DNA of 64,000 nt, taken from assembly GCA_000497125.2 (NCBI GenBank), contig CM035322.1, positions 380,001-444,000 of the forward strand, written 5' to 3'. The notes under the pieces were generated by a model. That model searched no databases and was not told where the DNA came from. It saw nothing but the letters and a program-made list of their open reading frames with translations. Source of the DNA: Spironucleus salmonicida. Lineage: Eukaryota > Fornicata > Diplomonadida > Hexamitidae. This document shows, piece by piece, positions 36,009-47,994 of this stretch (the first letter of the stretch is position 1; every line of letters starts with the position of its first letter). The position numbers were made by a program, and so were the translations under genes.

Positions 36009-36602
36009 ATGTCTAAAAAACCATTTTAGATGATTGTACAGCTAGTCCGGACTCAAATTTACGCAGAAAAACTATTAAAAAAGCACACTGTCGAAGAAGC
36101 ATAATCAAATCTCCAAGAGCTCATGGCAAAATATGATTGGATAGCTCAGGCTTCCCCTTCGATAGAGCAGGGTACTCGCCCTCTCAAACCGCGAGAACTT
36201 GTCCCAAGAATAATACTTATTGACTAAGAAGGTGGCAATAAATAGCAATCACAATAGTAATAACGACAGTAAAAAATCGAAAAACCACAATAGCCAGTAA
36301 AGGCAGTTCCAAAGTCCCCTAAACCTCCGTAATAATAAGTAGAAGATCTAGCTGCATCTGATTTAAAAAGTTCAAAATTCGATCCTTCAGCTGCTCAAGT
36401 TGATCCAAATGATAGTCGTGTACCATGCTAGTATTGTTAGCGTAGATTTGATGCAGATCGTGTGGAGAAACATGAAAACATATGCTCTGAGAGCCCTACA
36501 AAGAAGGCAGCAGCTGAGAAACGTAAGCAAGCAGTCAATAAGTCAATTAGTAAAAGGACATATAACTCAGGGAATGAAACAGTATCAGTCAAGAAGAAGT
36601 GA
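36009..36602 (+). CDS. C2HC (ZC2HC1-type) zinc-finger protein
   Basis: 197 residues. A helical N-terminus, then a Gln/Pro-rich linker with runs of TAA/TAG glutamines, then CQYCQRRFDADRVEKHENIC (Cys-x2-Cys-x12-His-x3-Cys), a zf-C2HC motif, and a basic tail. Its last 18 bp overlap the end of the convergent gene. The function of this zinc-finger class is poorly known. Confidence 0.8.
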
Positions 36603-37604
36603 TTCTGTTTGTTTAACTAAGCTACAAACCAATTCTAACTTATGCTGCTACAACAAAATACCTAAAATAAGAAATTAAGATTTTTTATTGTAAATATTTA
36701 TATTTATATTTTTAACGTCAAATACATTGAACTTAAGTATAACAGGGAGTACCAATTCTTCATACATATTTGAATTAAGAAAATCGATGTCACTATCATT
36801 TAATTTTGTGTTTTAGCTAAGTTTTTCAGTAATTTAAAGTATAGTATACCCAAAGAATATTTTAACTTGATTGCAAATATATAAATCTTTACATATATAT
36901 TCTTCAAGCTAAAAAAGCTCTTACTTTCTTAATTTACAAAGTTATTTTTTTTCATATCCTTTAAGGCTTCTATTTTATAGAATCAGTGCAATTTAATTTA
37001 TATTTAAAGCATTGACAGCAACCTAAAATGCTTCTTCACTATAAAATCCTATTTCCGTTTGCCCTGAAGCAATGAGAATTAAACTATTAAACACTATATA
37101 TAAATCATCATTTTCAAGCTTATGCAATACACTATGGCACAAGTTAGTATATTTTAAGTAATTAACATGATTAAGTAATGCATCTTTTAAAAACTCTTTA
37201 AAAATTATACTTTCTATAAGTTGAGTTGTTTTATGCTAAAATGCTATATTAACTAATTATTTATAATAATTTCGTATTTACTTTTATAAAATTTTTATTG
37301 CTACGAAATCGGCATCTTTTTTTTGATATGAACTAAGTAGAATTTGCTAAATTGCTAAGTCAAAATTATTGAATTAAACAGAAATATAGAGTAATGCTCT
37401 TTTGGAAGCAGGAGATGTCGGTATAATAGTGGCATAAATAACTTTGATCTCTGAATCAACTTCAGAATATTATAACAGTATCTTCGATGCATAAAACAGG
37501 TATAGATTTGGGTTTTATATTTTTAATATAGATAAAATCTATAAGCTTGTTTCAATTGAATGAGATTTATAGGTATTTAGCATTGTAATATCGACTACTA
37601 GCAT
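36585..37604 (-). CDS. Hypothetical helical protein, 339 residues
   Basis: 339 residues, leucine/isoleucine-rich and helical throughout, possibly an alpha-solenoid, with no recognised repeat. The reading frame passes many TAA/TAG codons and ends at a TGA inside the C2HC gene, so the two genes overlap tail-to-tail by 18 bp. A second in-frame ATG seven codons downstream could be the start. It shares a 45-bp divergent promoter with the RPP14-like gene. Confidence 0.7.
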
Positions 37605-37649
37605 ATTAATAATGTTAATAAATTTAATATTATATTATATCTATGGAAA

Positions 37650-37922
37650 ATGAGACTTCTTTATGAATTGCCATCTGGAAACTATCATAGTACGGAATAC
37701 TAAGTTATTCTAGATACTGCAGTATAATAATTTTATGGCCTAAAAAATTCACTGGATTATAAACTCAGCGGTTGCGGTAATAGCAAACTAGAGATTACTT
37801 CAAAAGACTGGAAAAAAATTAGAGCTGCTCTGGCCTTCTTAGAGTTAACAGTAAACAATAAACACATAAAATTCACTCTTGTAGCCTCATATATAGCTTC
37901 GACGAACTTTAATATGATCTGA
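37650..37922 (+). CDS. RPP14/POP5-like RNase P/MRP subunit
   Basis: 90 residues, small and single-domain. It begins MRLLYELPSG and continues EYQVILDTAVQQFYGLKNSL and DWKKIRAALAFLELTVNNK to an IKFTLVASYIAS strand, following the order of the RPP14/POP5 fold (early strand, AVxxLFG helix, W..L.......L helix, final V..VS strand). Similarity is only moderate, so another small alpha/beta protein is possible. It ends one base from the stop of the convergent gene. Confidence 0.55.
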
Positions 37923-37923
37923 T

Positions 37924-39156
37924 TCACATTCTTTTCACTTTGTCCATAGCCTCTATTATATCCTTACATCTAAAAATAGTTTAATGCTCAAAAAGAAAGC
38001 TTCTAATACCCATTTCATTCATAACATGAATAACTTTACTTCCTGTACCACACATGAGTCTAAACAAACTAACAAATTTACCTACTAACTTCATTTTTTG
38101 CTTAACAAAACACCACTAAATTGTTTCACTGATGCAGAATATTTGATCGTTATCAAAATTACCCGCGAAATCATAGTAATAAAAATTAGTGAATATATCA
38201 CAGATTTCATCTACAAAATTTTTTTGTTTTAAAACTGAAAATAAAAACGTTAAAAATAGACTGTTTTATGCCATAACTCTAGATCCTTTTTCTGTACACG
38301 AAAGGTTAGTTAAAACGAAAAATATTGCGCTATCAATCTTATTAATGCTTTTACAAGAAATAAACAGTTTTTACATTCGGTAAATAAAACTCTGAGATCC
38401 AAGGTGAGAAAGAAGATTTTCGTTCATTGAGAAATTCAAAATGCATTTGAACGCCTCCTGAATGCATCGTTCAATTTTTATAGTTTTGATCTCGGTGAGT
38501 AGCTCCTCAACTTAATCAAAAATTACATCAAAATCAGCATTAATTGTGTCATCATTAAATCCTGTTTAGTAAATTGTTTAAAAAATAACAATCAAAATTT
38601 CTACATCCATTTCGTTTTCTTTATTTTTTAATAAAGAGATTAACATTTAATACTGAGACTAATCAAATTAAACATAAATTAAACTTGTAGAAAGAGCAAA
38701 AGTAGCGAATTTTTTAATTTTTTTGTTTTTAGTATCGAAAATCCTAGAAATAAACTCTTTACAATTATCATTTATCATGATCTTGCTAGTTTCATAATAC
38801 ATTAAATTTGATAGTAATACTAGTATTAGTTCTTACATTTCTATTCCATTTTTTAAATCAATTATCACATCATCAAATTCCTTTGAGATAAGAAATTTTG
38901 AGTATACTTAAAAGTGATCGCTGATAGCTAGATGAAGCTCAGGACAATCACTTTCTGTTAATTTAATTATAAGATATAGAGACTCTAATGCTAGATCGGA
39001 GTTCGACGTTTGCATAAACTAGAAAAGTAGAGCAAGGAGTAATGGCTAATCTGAGAATGACTTTGGAGCAGTAGTAAATACATTTAATTGCTTGATTGCT
39101 TCAACTTAGTGCGATTCAGATTGTGCCTAGGTTAATTTGGTAACTATGACATCCAT
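37924..39156 (-). CDS. Armadillo-like helical repeat protein
   Basis: 410 residues of consecutive amphipathic helices about 40 residues apart (for example ALESLYLIIKLTESDCPELH, IKTIKIERCIQEAFKCILNF and IFFVLTNLSCTEKGSRVMA), giving an ARM/HEAT solenoid look. An importin-alpha role cannot be shown, as the Trp/Asn arrays are not clear. It is divergent from the giant gene at 39289 across a 132-bp promoter with a perfect 18-bp palindrome. Confidence 0.72.
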
Positions 39157-39200
39157 TTTAGGCGTTTTGGAAGAAAAGTTAATGAAAATTATAGGTACTG

Positions 39201-39218
39201 AATTATTATATAATAATT
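39201..39218. promoter_or_regulatory. Perfect 18-bp A+T palindrome in divergent promoter
   Basis: aattattatataataatt is self-complementary and lies between the starts at 39156 (minus) and 39289 (plus). It belongs to the same class as the palindromes at 18932 and 21706. Confidence 0.48.
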
Positions 39219-39288
39219 AAGTTATAATTTATACAAATAACGCAGATGTAATTATTTTATATTATATATGTTCTAGAACATAAAATAA

Positions 39289-42200
39289 ATGCCCGAAGAA
39301 GGGTATAAGAATAAATATAAAATCAAAAATAATTAAGTTAATACAGTTACTACGTAACCTAGAAGTAATAGGAATTTTTCTAATAAAGGGCAAACTCTGA
39401 TTTGTAGTAAATAATCTCCTCTCAAAGTATCAAATATCAAAGTTTCTGATATTTAAAGTTATGTTTTTAACGAAAAAATTATCTCACTAATGTCTAAAGA
39501 TTCACTAATAATATAACGATACTACAGATATAAATATCAACTGCTTAGGTTGTCTGCGCTAACAGAATCTGCAGCATAAAGAATTTATATTATGAAATAG
39601 AATGCGTTTTAAGTATTAAAGACTATAATGAGGCTCAAATAATTAAAGACTTAATTCTTAGTTTATAGTATCTGGGACCATTATAAATAATTTTATATTT
39701 ATCAAAAAAAACTTAATGCAATGATGAAAACTGCCAGAAATTTTTTTGTTGGTAAATTTCTTAGATTATTGAAAAAATCATACACCAATTAATGCACATA
39801 ATACTCTAAGGCAAATAGTTATTGTAATATCATATTATTTAAACGAAGGTATATAACATTTAATTTTATAAGATATTATGCATATCTGTTTGTCTAAATA
39901 AGTTAATGCTAATCAATTAGTTAATTAGAAAAGTCACTTACTCCTAGTTTTGAGTTAGAGCACCCATCATATTTATTGTAAGTTTATTATTTAAACAAGA
40001 TTTATTCTATGTATAATTTTGAAAATACACTTAACCGCATCACCCTAAAAAATTCTGTCTTTATACATTGGTTTAATGCTTTGTAGATAAAACTATTTTA
40101 AAATAAAATAAGAGCAATATTATTAATTCGTTTTGCCTGCGAACCATTTAAATTTTGGAAAGATTAATCCACCGGTAGACACTCTGTTATGAAATATAGA
40201 TGGATGTATTGGCGATTTAGGATGTCTCGTAAAAAATAAAGCAAAAAAGAATTTTATTCCATTAAATTTAATGAGTATTATAAAAAGAATTAATTTTTCA
40301 CTAGATTAAAATAATATAATATGACAACTAATATTTTAAATAACATTTAAGGAGCCATTGCAGTCACTAATCTTCCAATTGTTACATTTATATTATCTTC
40401 GATCAATGATATTTCCAGTGGTGATACTATTGTTATATCAAAAAATAACTATGAGAGAAAAGATTTTAAAGGACAAGTTTACAAAAACTTAATTTAAAAT
40501 ACATGCGAAATAAGGTTTGATAATTATTAAAGAGAATATCAATTAAAATTTAAGTTATTTTTAAATCTAAAAGAAATAGTATATAAAAGGATTATTTTCT
40601 AGCGTATTTATTTATGTAGCACATCATATTTAAAATAAATAAGATTAAAAATTTGTCTAATAGGGTGGGTTAATAGCGTATAAGAAACAAAATACAAAAA
40701 ACAAGCAGTTAAAATGGAAAATATATAATTTTATTTGAATTAATAATTTTGGTAATCTACATAGTTTATTTACAATTCAGCATCATTTGGAAATCGTTTT
40801 GAATAATTATGTTAGTTTACCAGATAAACAGAATCAACTTTATTCTACAATAAATATCTTAAAATTATTTATTCGGCGAATAGTAAATAGCTCAGGCATC
40901 TTTATGATGATGAGTTTAAGAGCAACAAAGGAGAAGGTGACAATATGTTAGGGTTGATAATTATGATAAAATAGTTTTTATAGACTTATAAAGCCTAAAC
41001 ACTATAAAATGAGATAGAGTATATAGAAACATAACAATTTAAAAATGAATTAGATAATAATTATAATCAGCGAATATAAAAACTATAGCATTTTATTCCT
41101 TCAATATAAATACCTACATTATTTTATTTTTTAAAAAATTCGATAGAACCTAAACTTTTTATTTATAAAAAGCCATATTTTGCCAATTATTATAAAATGA
41201 CCAATTCTACAAAAAGAATTATAGCTAATATACGTTAGTTTATATACTAATCTAAATTTAATAACAATGTTTATAGATATTTACCTTATGAAAATTAATT
41301 GATCCCATATTTATCTTAATTTATATCGCTTTTTTGGAATAATATAGATTTATAGCAGCGTATTGAAAAATAATATATGTCAAATGTTTTTAATTCATAA
41401 CTATTATTGAGATTAGAAGAATACAATGATAAGGAGTATACATAAAAACTGAAACTATTGAACCATCTATTTCCAAAACCTGTAGCTTATAACTAAAGAT
41501 AGTTTGTAAAAACATTTAATTATATAATTCCCACCTAGTAGTAACTAAATGATTCAGATATACTTAACTTAGGGAAATTAATGAAATAGAATAATTTTGA
41601 TCTAAATGTGAGTCAATTTGCATAATTAAAATAAAAATTTATTCTTATTAGACCAAGTTATACTGTAAACGCTCATTTAGAATTTTCTTCAGCATTAAAA
41701 TCGATTGTTACCAATTATATAATCAACTAAGAAAGTGAAATAGATTAACTCTATAAAAGATTTCGTAAAGCAGAACTTAGTATCAAACCAACTATTTTAA
41801 GTGAATTATTAGATATACCTGCAGATATTCCTGTGTTTTCTAGTTAAATTACACTTTTTTCTCCAACAAAAGAATTTTTAAAAGGCACCTCAAAATCAGA
41901 AAAGTAATCAATTCTTAAAGAAACATAAATATCTAATTCACCGATTTATATCAACACAAGTATGGATAATTTAGATAAATAAAAATTATAGAAAAGAATT
42001 AGAAAATTGCAATAATAAATTGAATATTAATAGTAGAATTTAAATCTTTTATCTGTTGTTAAGGACTCTGATCTGGCTGATGAACTGATTAATAGCGTTA
42101 TGCTAACAAAAGATATAATAGACCCGAATCTTTAAGTATTGCTCACTAGCCCTGTCGTTTGGAAAGTCAAAGCTGTAGAGAGGGATGCAAGTATCAAAAA

Positions 42201-44229
42201 ATATAAAAATAAGAAAGCTAAGCTAAAGCAGAAATAATTTGCTCTCTAACAAATAAATATGACTAACTAAGATAAGTAAAGCGTTATTTAGGCAGAATTA
42301 TTGGAATAGAAACAGTAAGAATAATAGAAAAAGATATACGAATAATATCTAGCACCATAGTAAGTCAAGCAAAAAAAGAAATAAAAATAGAAATTTAATA
42401 TTTAACATGAATTATTATTAAATAAGCAAAAGAAAAATTAAAAAATCAATAATGATTTTGATTTCACTTCCATAAATAATAAAGTTAATTAGACTATCCT
42501 AGAAACTTCTCATCAAGATACTTTGATTTAATAGTATCTATAACAAGGTAATTTAAATAATTAAAATAACGAAACAGTAAAAGTCCTTACTCCAATAAGC
42601 ATAGATAAAGAAAAATTAATGCAAGAGTTAACATTACGAACTAATAATAAGATAGATACATCTAAATAATAGTAATTTGATAGGGTGAAATAGGCAGAAA
42701 TAAAACTATCAAAAGCAAAGGAAGGAAAAAGTTTTAAAAAAATATTAAAAAAATTATAGCAAGAGATTAAAGTTCTAAACTAAGTATCAATTTATGAAAA
42801 AGCTTTAGGTAATTAATTATTACTTGATAGCCTATCTGAAATTATTAAATTATTGGATATCTCTTAGAATACAGATGTTAAATTAGTGTTTTAGTAACTA
42901 GAATTATTATTACAAGATATATCTGGAATTAATTTTACCAATTTTCAAGATATAACTATAGCTTATGGTTCACTTACATCAAAATAAAAAGCTGAATACA
43001 TAATTTATCAGATTATCTAAGAAGAAAATCAAAATTTAATAAATTTAATAACCACAAATACATCAAATATTATTAAGAAAAAAATTGAAGAATTTTTTAC
43101 ATAGTTTTAATAAGATGATTTTGCCTAGGCTATTATTAGCTCATAGAATTAATTTAATAGCAATAAAGTTTAAAAAAGTTTCTTATTAAATAATATTTCT
43201 TCGAATTTTAATGTGAATAATAAAGAAAATTTATCATCACCCATATACAGCCGTTTGAATTTGATGGATATTAAGAATAATCTCTCAAGCAAATTTTCGA
43301 TAGCATAAATTGATAGCTATGAGTTAGATAGCTTCAGATCTTAAAACGTATCAAATTTATAAAACTCAAATAATAACTCGTAGTATGATATAATGGTATA
43401 ATTATAGGGAAATTAACATAATAATTCCACTGTTTCGATCGGTTTACACTAAAATAATAACAAATTATCTTCTAAATTTGAGCAACATTAATTGATAGAA
43501 TCATCCTCTGATCATAAATAAATCATTAATAAAACAGTATAACCTTTAGTAAAAACCTCAATTTATGATCCTATATCTTAAATTAGAAATTAAGTTTTAA
43601 AAAATAGACAATAGAGCATTATTTTAACTGATGGTTAAAAAATAGGCTTTATTAATTTGGTTTTTGAAATTAATTAAAAAGGTGGTATATTCTAATATTT
43701 ACATAAAAATGTATTACCAAATAGGCACATAATCAAATCATATTTGTAATATAACTTATCACCATAAATATAGAAATTCTTTATGAAAATTACATGTATG
43801 GGTATAGAAGAGATAAATACTTTGAAATTACTAATGATAGAAGAAAATAAATAGAAATAATTATTATCGTAGAATTCAAAGTTTAAAATTTATATTAAAA
43901 CATTTAGTAACTCAGAAATTGAAAATTAAACTCCAAATTAAAAAATAAATATTCAATAACAAAAACCTGTCTATAAACGTAATATATATACTGCATAATC
44001 AAAAAGGGTTGAAATAGTGGAAAAACCTAATTTTAATGAAATAACCATTTGTAAAGAAGGTGATTTTCGACCTAAAACGTCTTTTGAATTACCTAGGTCG
44101 CGAAAAATCATCAGAGCTGGCAGTCCTTGTGTTATGTTTAGGAAACTGTAGTAAGGCAATGAGCTTTAAGATAGTTTTGTTCTTAGAAGTAAATAGATTC
44201 CAATTATATTGAAAAGAGCTACAAAATGA
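39289..44229 (+). CDS. Giant Gln/Asn-rich protein, 1646 residues
   Basis: One continuous frame with no TGA. The first 400 or so residues are basic and aromatic, with spaced Trp and Phe in helices (IWDHYKQFY, FIHWFNALQ, FKFWKDQ, YRWMYWRFRM), loosely like the Trp-containing helical repeats of Sfi1-type centrin-binding proteins. The rest is Gln/Asn/Lys-rich with coiled-coil blocks, and several hundred glutamines are nearly all TAA/TAG. The C-terminus is more ordered. No enzyme motif was seen. A centrosome/basal-body or cytoskeletal scaffold is a guess. Confidence 0.78.
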
Positions 44230-44325
44230 TTATATTTTTCTTAAGTTTTATTTCCTAAGTAAAATTAATTTTACTAGATCAAAAATATTAGCAGAGTCTT
44301 TATATCTATTTTATAACTAAGAAAT

Positions 44326-44586
44326 ATGTACTTGTTATCACTTTATATAATTTTAGTCATAGGTTCATAAATAACAATAAGCATTTACTTGTTTGGAACG
44401 TTTTCTATATCAATTGCATAATAAAAACATCCACTTTTATTATTAAACTATGCATATCTAGATAATAATGATGTTGTTAATGTTAATATTACTATATTCG
44501 TTGTGATTATTTCTCTTATATTTATCATCCAATGTAGTGTGTTTTATCTTACTACTAAAATTTTCTCAAATTATCAATTTTATTGA
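44326..44586 (+). CDS. Small two-span membrane protein
   Basis: 86 residues with two hydrophobic segments (LLSLYIILVIGSQITISIYL and ITIFVVIISLIFIIQCSVFY) separated by a polar loop containing an NIT glycosylation-type site. It starts 97 bp after the stop of the giant gene, in the same frame. No family recognised; it could be a chance frame. Confidence 0.45.
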
Positions 44587-44885
44587 TGATAATGATTGTA
44601 GTATAATGGTGTACCACTCTAATATCAGTTTCAAATCAACCTATCGTGTTAGAATAATCAACAGAAATACTTTACTAAAAGATAACGAATCATAAAATTG
44701 TAATCACTATTTAAACACTATCTGATAATGCTGAAAAAGGCTAGCAGTAAAAATAGTATTGATTACTTCATTTGATATAAGTTAAACTCTTGGTTTCTAT
44801 ATCTGTTTTACATATTAGCAAGAAAAGCATTACAATCAGTTAAATTATCTATATAATATAATATTTATTTACTGAATTTTCAAAA

Positions 44886-47800
44886 ATGGAAAATTCTTTA
44901 ACATTTATCAATTAATTTGGGTCTTAATAATAAATTTATCCAGATACTGAACTAATAATCTAATACATTAGTGATATTAAAGAAATATGTATAGAGTCTG
45001 CATAAGAACTTAATAACGCACATATTATTAACTCATCTCCTGAACTTTAATCTATCAAAATTATTAATTGTAGTATCAGTTCTTTTAACTCTCTAACACT
45101 GTTAAAATCTATAAATATTTAAAATAATAACTGTAAGCTCCTCATTATTTTCCCAGTAAAGTAAGACAAACTTGAAGAAGTTTAACTAATATCAGGATGT
45201 ATTTAAATACTAGATTTCAATTAGATGCCAAATATTAGAGCACTAAATCTAAGTTTTAATCCAAATTTTAGTTCTCAGCTTCCTAGTAATCTAACATCGT
45301 TGATTATTACAGACTGTGATCTCAAGTTTATTCATCTCAAAAAAATGACTAACTTATAAAATTTAGATATTTCTAATAATCAAAACATAAAAATTTATAA
45401 AGACTATATACCTAAATCTCTCAATAATTTAAAGGCAGTAAATTGTGGTCTGTAGCATTTAAATTTACTAAGTTGTGAACATCTTGAATTTATAGATATT
45501 TCTTCTAATTTACTATAGTTTTTAATAACTGATACTAGTAGCTGCTATATAATACTTACCAATAACCCACTAGAGTTTATTCCTTATGCTCCTAATTGTT
45601 GTCTTGACTTTGAAGCTAATGAACTACAGGAAGAAATAAAATAAAATAAGATTTAAAAATATATTGAGAGTAACACAAAATTCAGAGACTTTAAGGATTA
45701 TTTAGCTGATCTATCTTAAGGTATCAGTAAAGATGATAATGAAAAGTAATTACATGCAAGTGTTGATTAAGTTTGCGTAGAGGATGGAAAATTATAATTA
45801 AATGATATATTAAATGAAAATATTGACACATAACAGAATTAAATACTAATTTAAGATCCTATTGACTTAAAAGAAACAGTATTGTATTAAAATGATCATA
45901 TATTCATTAATATTGATCAAATATTTTTAGACAAGTAAAAAATTTAATTTTTCGACTGTGAATAATTAAAAAATCAGAATATTGTTATTAATACATCAAG
46001 CATATTATAATACGAGTTTTTAGATTGTGGAATTAAAAAACTACTAAATAATCATCATCATGTAGAATCAGTTAATATATAAAACTAAGACACATAGTTC
46101 ATTTTTGATTAATAATTTGCAGTAAATTTTTAATAGCTAGATTGTTTGGAATTATTTTAATGCGATTTAGATTTAGTAAACTTAAAATAATTTTCATAAT
46201 TAAAATTACTAAATTTAGGTGCAAATCATAGATTATAAATTCAAGATAATTATCTTCCAAGATCTCTTACATCATTAAATTTAGACGATTGTAATTTAAG
46301 AACGCTGAATCTTATTAGCATGAAGCTAGAAAATTTATCTATCTCTAGAAATAGTGAATTAGAAATTTAAAGCGATTTTTTACCCAAAACTTTGATAACA
46401 CTTAATGCAACTTAGTGTAATTTAAAGCATATTAATTTGTCTGGTATGGATAAACTTTTGTAGTGCGATATATCATTTAATGATATTTAATTTATAATAA
46501 TTGATAAAGGAAAAGCTAAAATAAATTTATAAAATTGTAATAAACTCAAATTCTAACCATTTGCTCCATTTTCTGAGTGTATTTATTCTGGGGAAAGTTT
46601 TTTAGAATTACCTGAAAATTTCATTAAAACATATATCAAAACTAACGGTAGAAAATACTAAATTGACTCTTAAATCCCATCTAAAGAAATTTCATCCTTA
46701 GATCTAGCTATATATCACAGAACATAAGCATAATCGTTAATGCTAGCGCTAAATTTTGAATAAGCACTTTAATCATTCAATAAAAGTATAGAAATATAAA
46801 CTTCTCTACTATCTATATCAGGGCGGGCAGAATGTAATTATAGCCTTCACTTTATTGATTAGTCTCTTGAAGATAGTATATATGTTTATAAAAATGACAA
46901 AAAAGATATCTAGAATTTGCATAGAATTGTATCTATTTACTAATAGCAAAACTAGATAGAGAATGCAATAACATATTAAGAACTAGTATATGAGATAGAA
47001 CCTACTTCTAATAATAGAGAAAATTTATTTAAACTACAAAAAATAAAATAATTCAAAACTGACTTTTTAGGTTAATTATCAGATGAAAAAAATAATCGTT
47101 TTACTCTTAAGAAATAGTATACTGATAATCTTATATAGCTTAATTTTACAACATGTACTACAAAAGAATAATCTGAAAACTTTGATAAATAATCATGCAA
47201 CAAATACAACCAAATTCTCATTGATAAAGGAATCTACGAGGTTCCAGACTTACTTGTTTAATAAGTTAAGTTTGCATAGGAAAATAATCTTTTTAATGAT
47301 GAAATAAAGTAATAGTTAACAAAATTTCATCATCTTTCCCAATCTGAAAATGAGACAGCTGAAATATTTTAGAAAGCCATGAAAATGCGGCAAAAGAGTT
47401 TAATATCAATAAAAGAAAATAAATTAGATGAATCTGTTCTTTATTAATATGAATCATTGAATCTTTTTATTTTACTGAAATAAGAATGCTAAATTGGCAT
47501 ATCTTATTGCAATTTAGCAGAACTATATAAACGTAAACATGAATATAATAACTTTATCAAGTATATTATATGTGGATTTATATACGATTAAAATAATTAA
47601 AAAATATGTTCTAAAGCTGGTAATTTCTTCTTTGATATGAAGAATTATCAAATGGCTGAATTTTGGTATCTCAAAATAATTAAAATATCAAAAGATGATG
47701 AAGTTATGAAATCATTGTAGAAAGTTCAGAAACTGATTACCAAAACAGTAGACTGGTTTGGTATAATAGGGATTCCAAAAAATACAAGATTTACAGCAGA

Positions 47801-47951
47801 AGAATTAAAGAAGACATCCAAGAAAGAACTTTCTAAATGGCATCCAGATAGGAGCAAGGATATAATTGAGAAAGAGTACTTTAGCTGGAGATTTTAGCTT
47901 ATACAACAAGCTGAAGAAAAATTAAGTAAAACGGTTGTAAATATAAAGTGA
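44886..47951 (+). CDS. Leucine-rich repeat, TPR-like and J-domain protein
   Basis: 1021 residues. Two blocks of LRRs (about residues 40-250 and 370-560) show LxxLxLxxC/N patterns such as LTSLNLDDCNLRTLNL. A helical region with paired-helix TPR-like units follows (about 610-950, e.g. CNLAELYKRKHEYNNFIKYI). The C-terminus is a J domain with WFGIIGIPKNTRF, TSKKELSKWHPDRSKD (HPD motif about residue 985) and a final helix. A J domain stimulates Hsp70; LRR and TPR would bind clients or partners. The frame is continuous with no TGA between domains. Confidence 0.85.
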
Positions 47952-47994
47952 TATTATCAAAATATTATATAAAATTATAATTAATGGTGAACAA

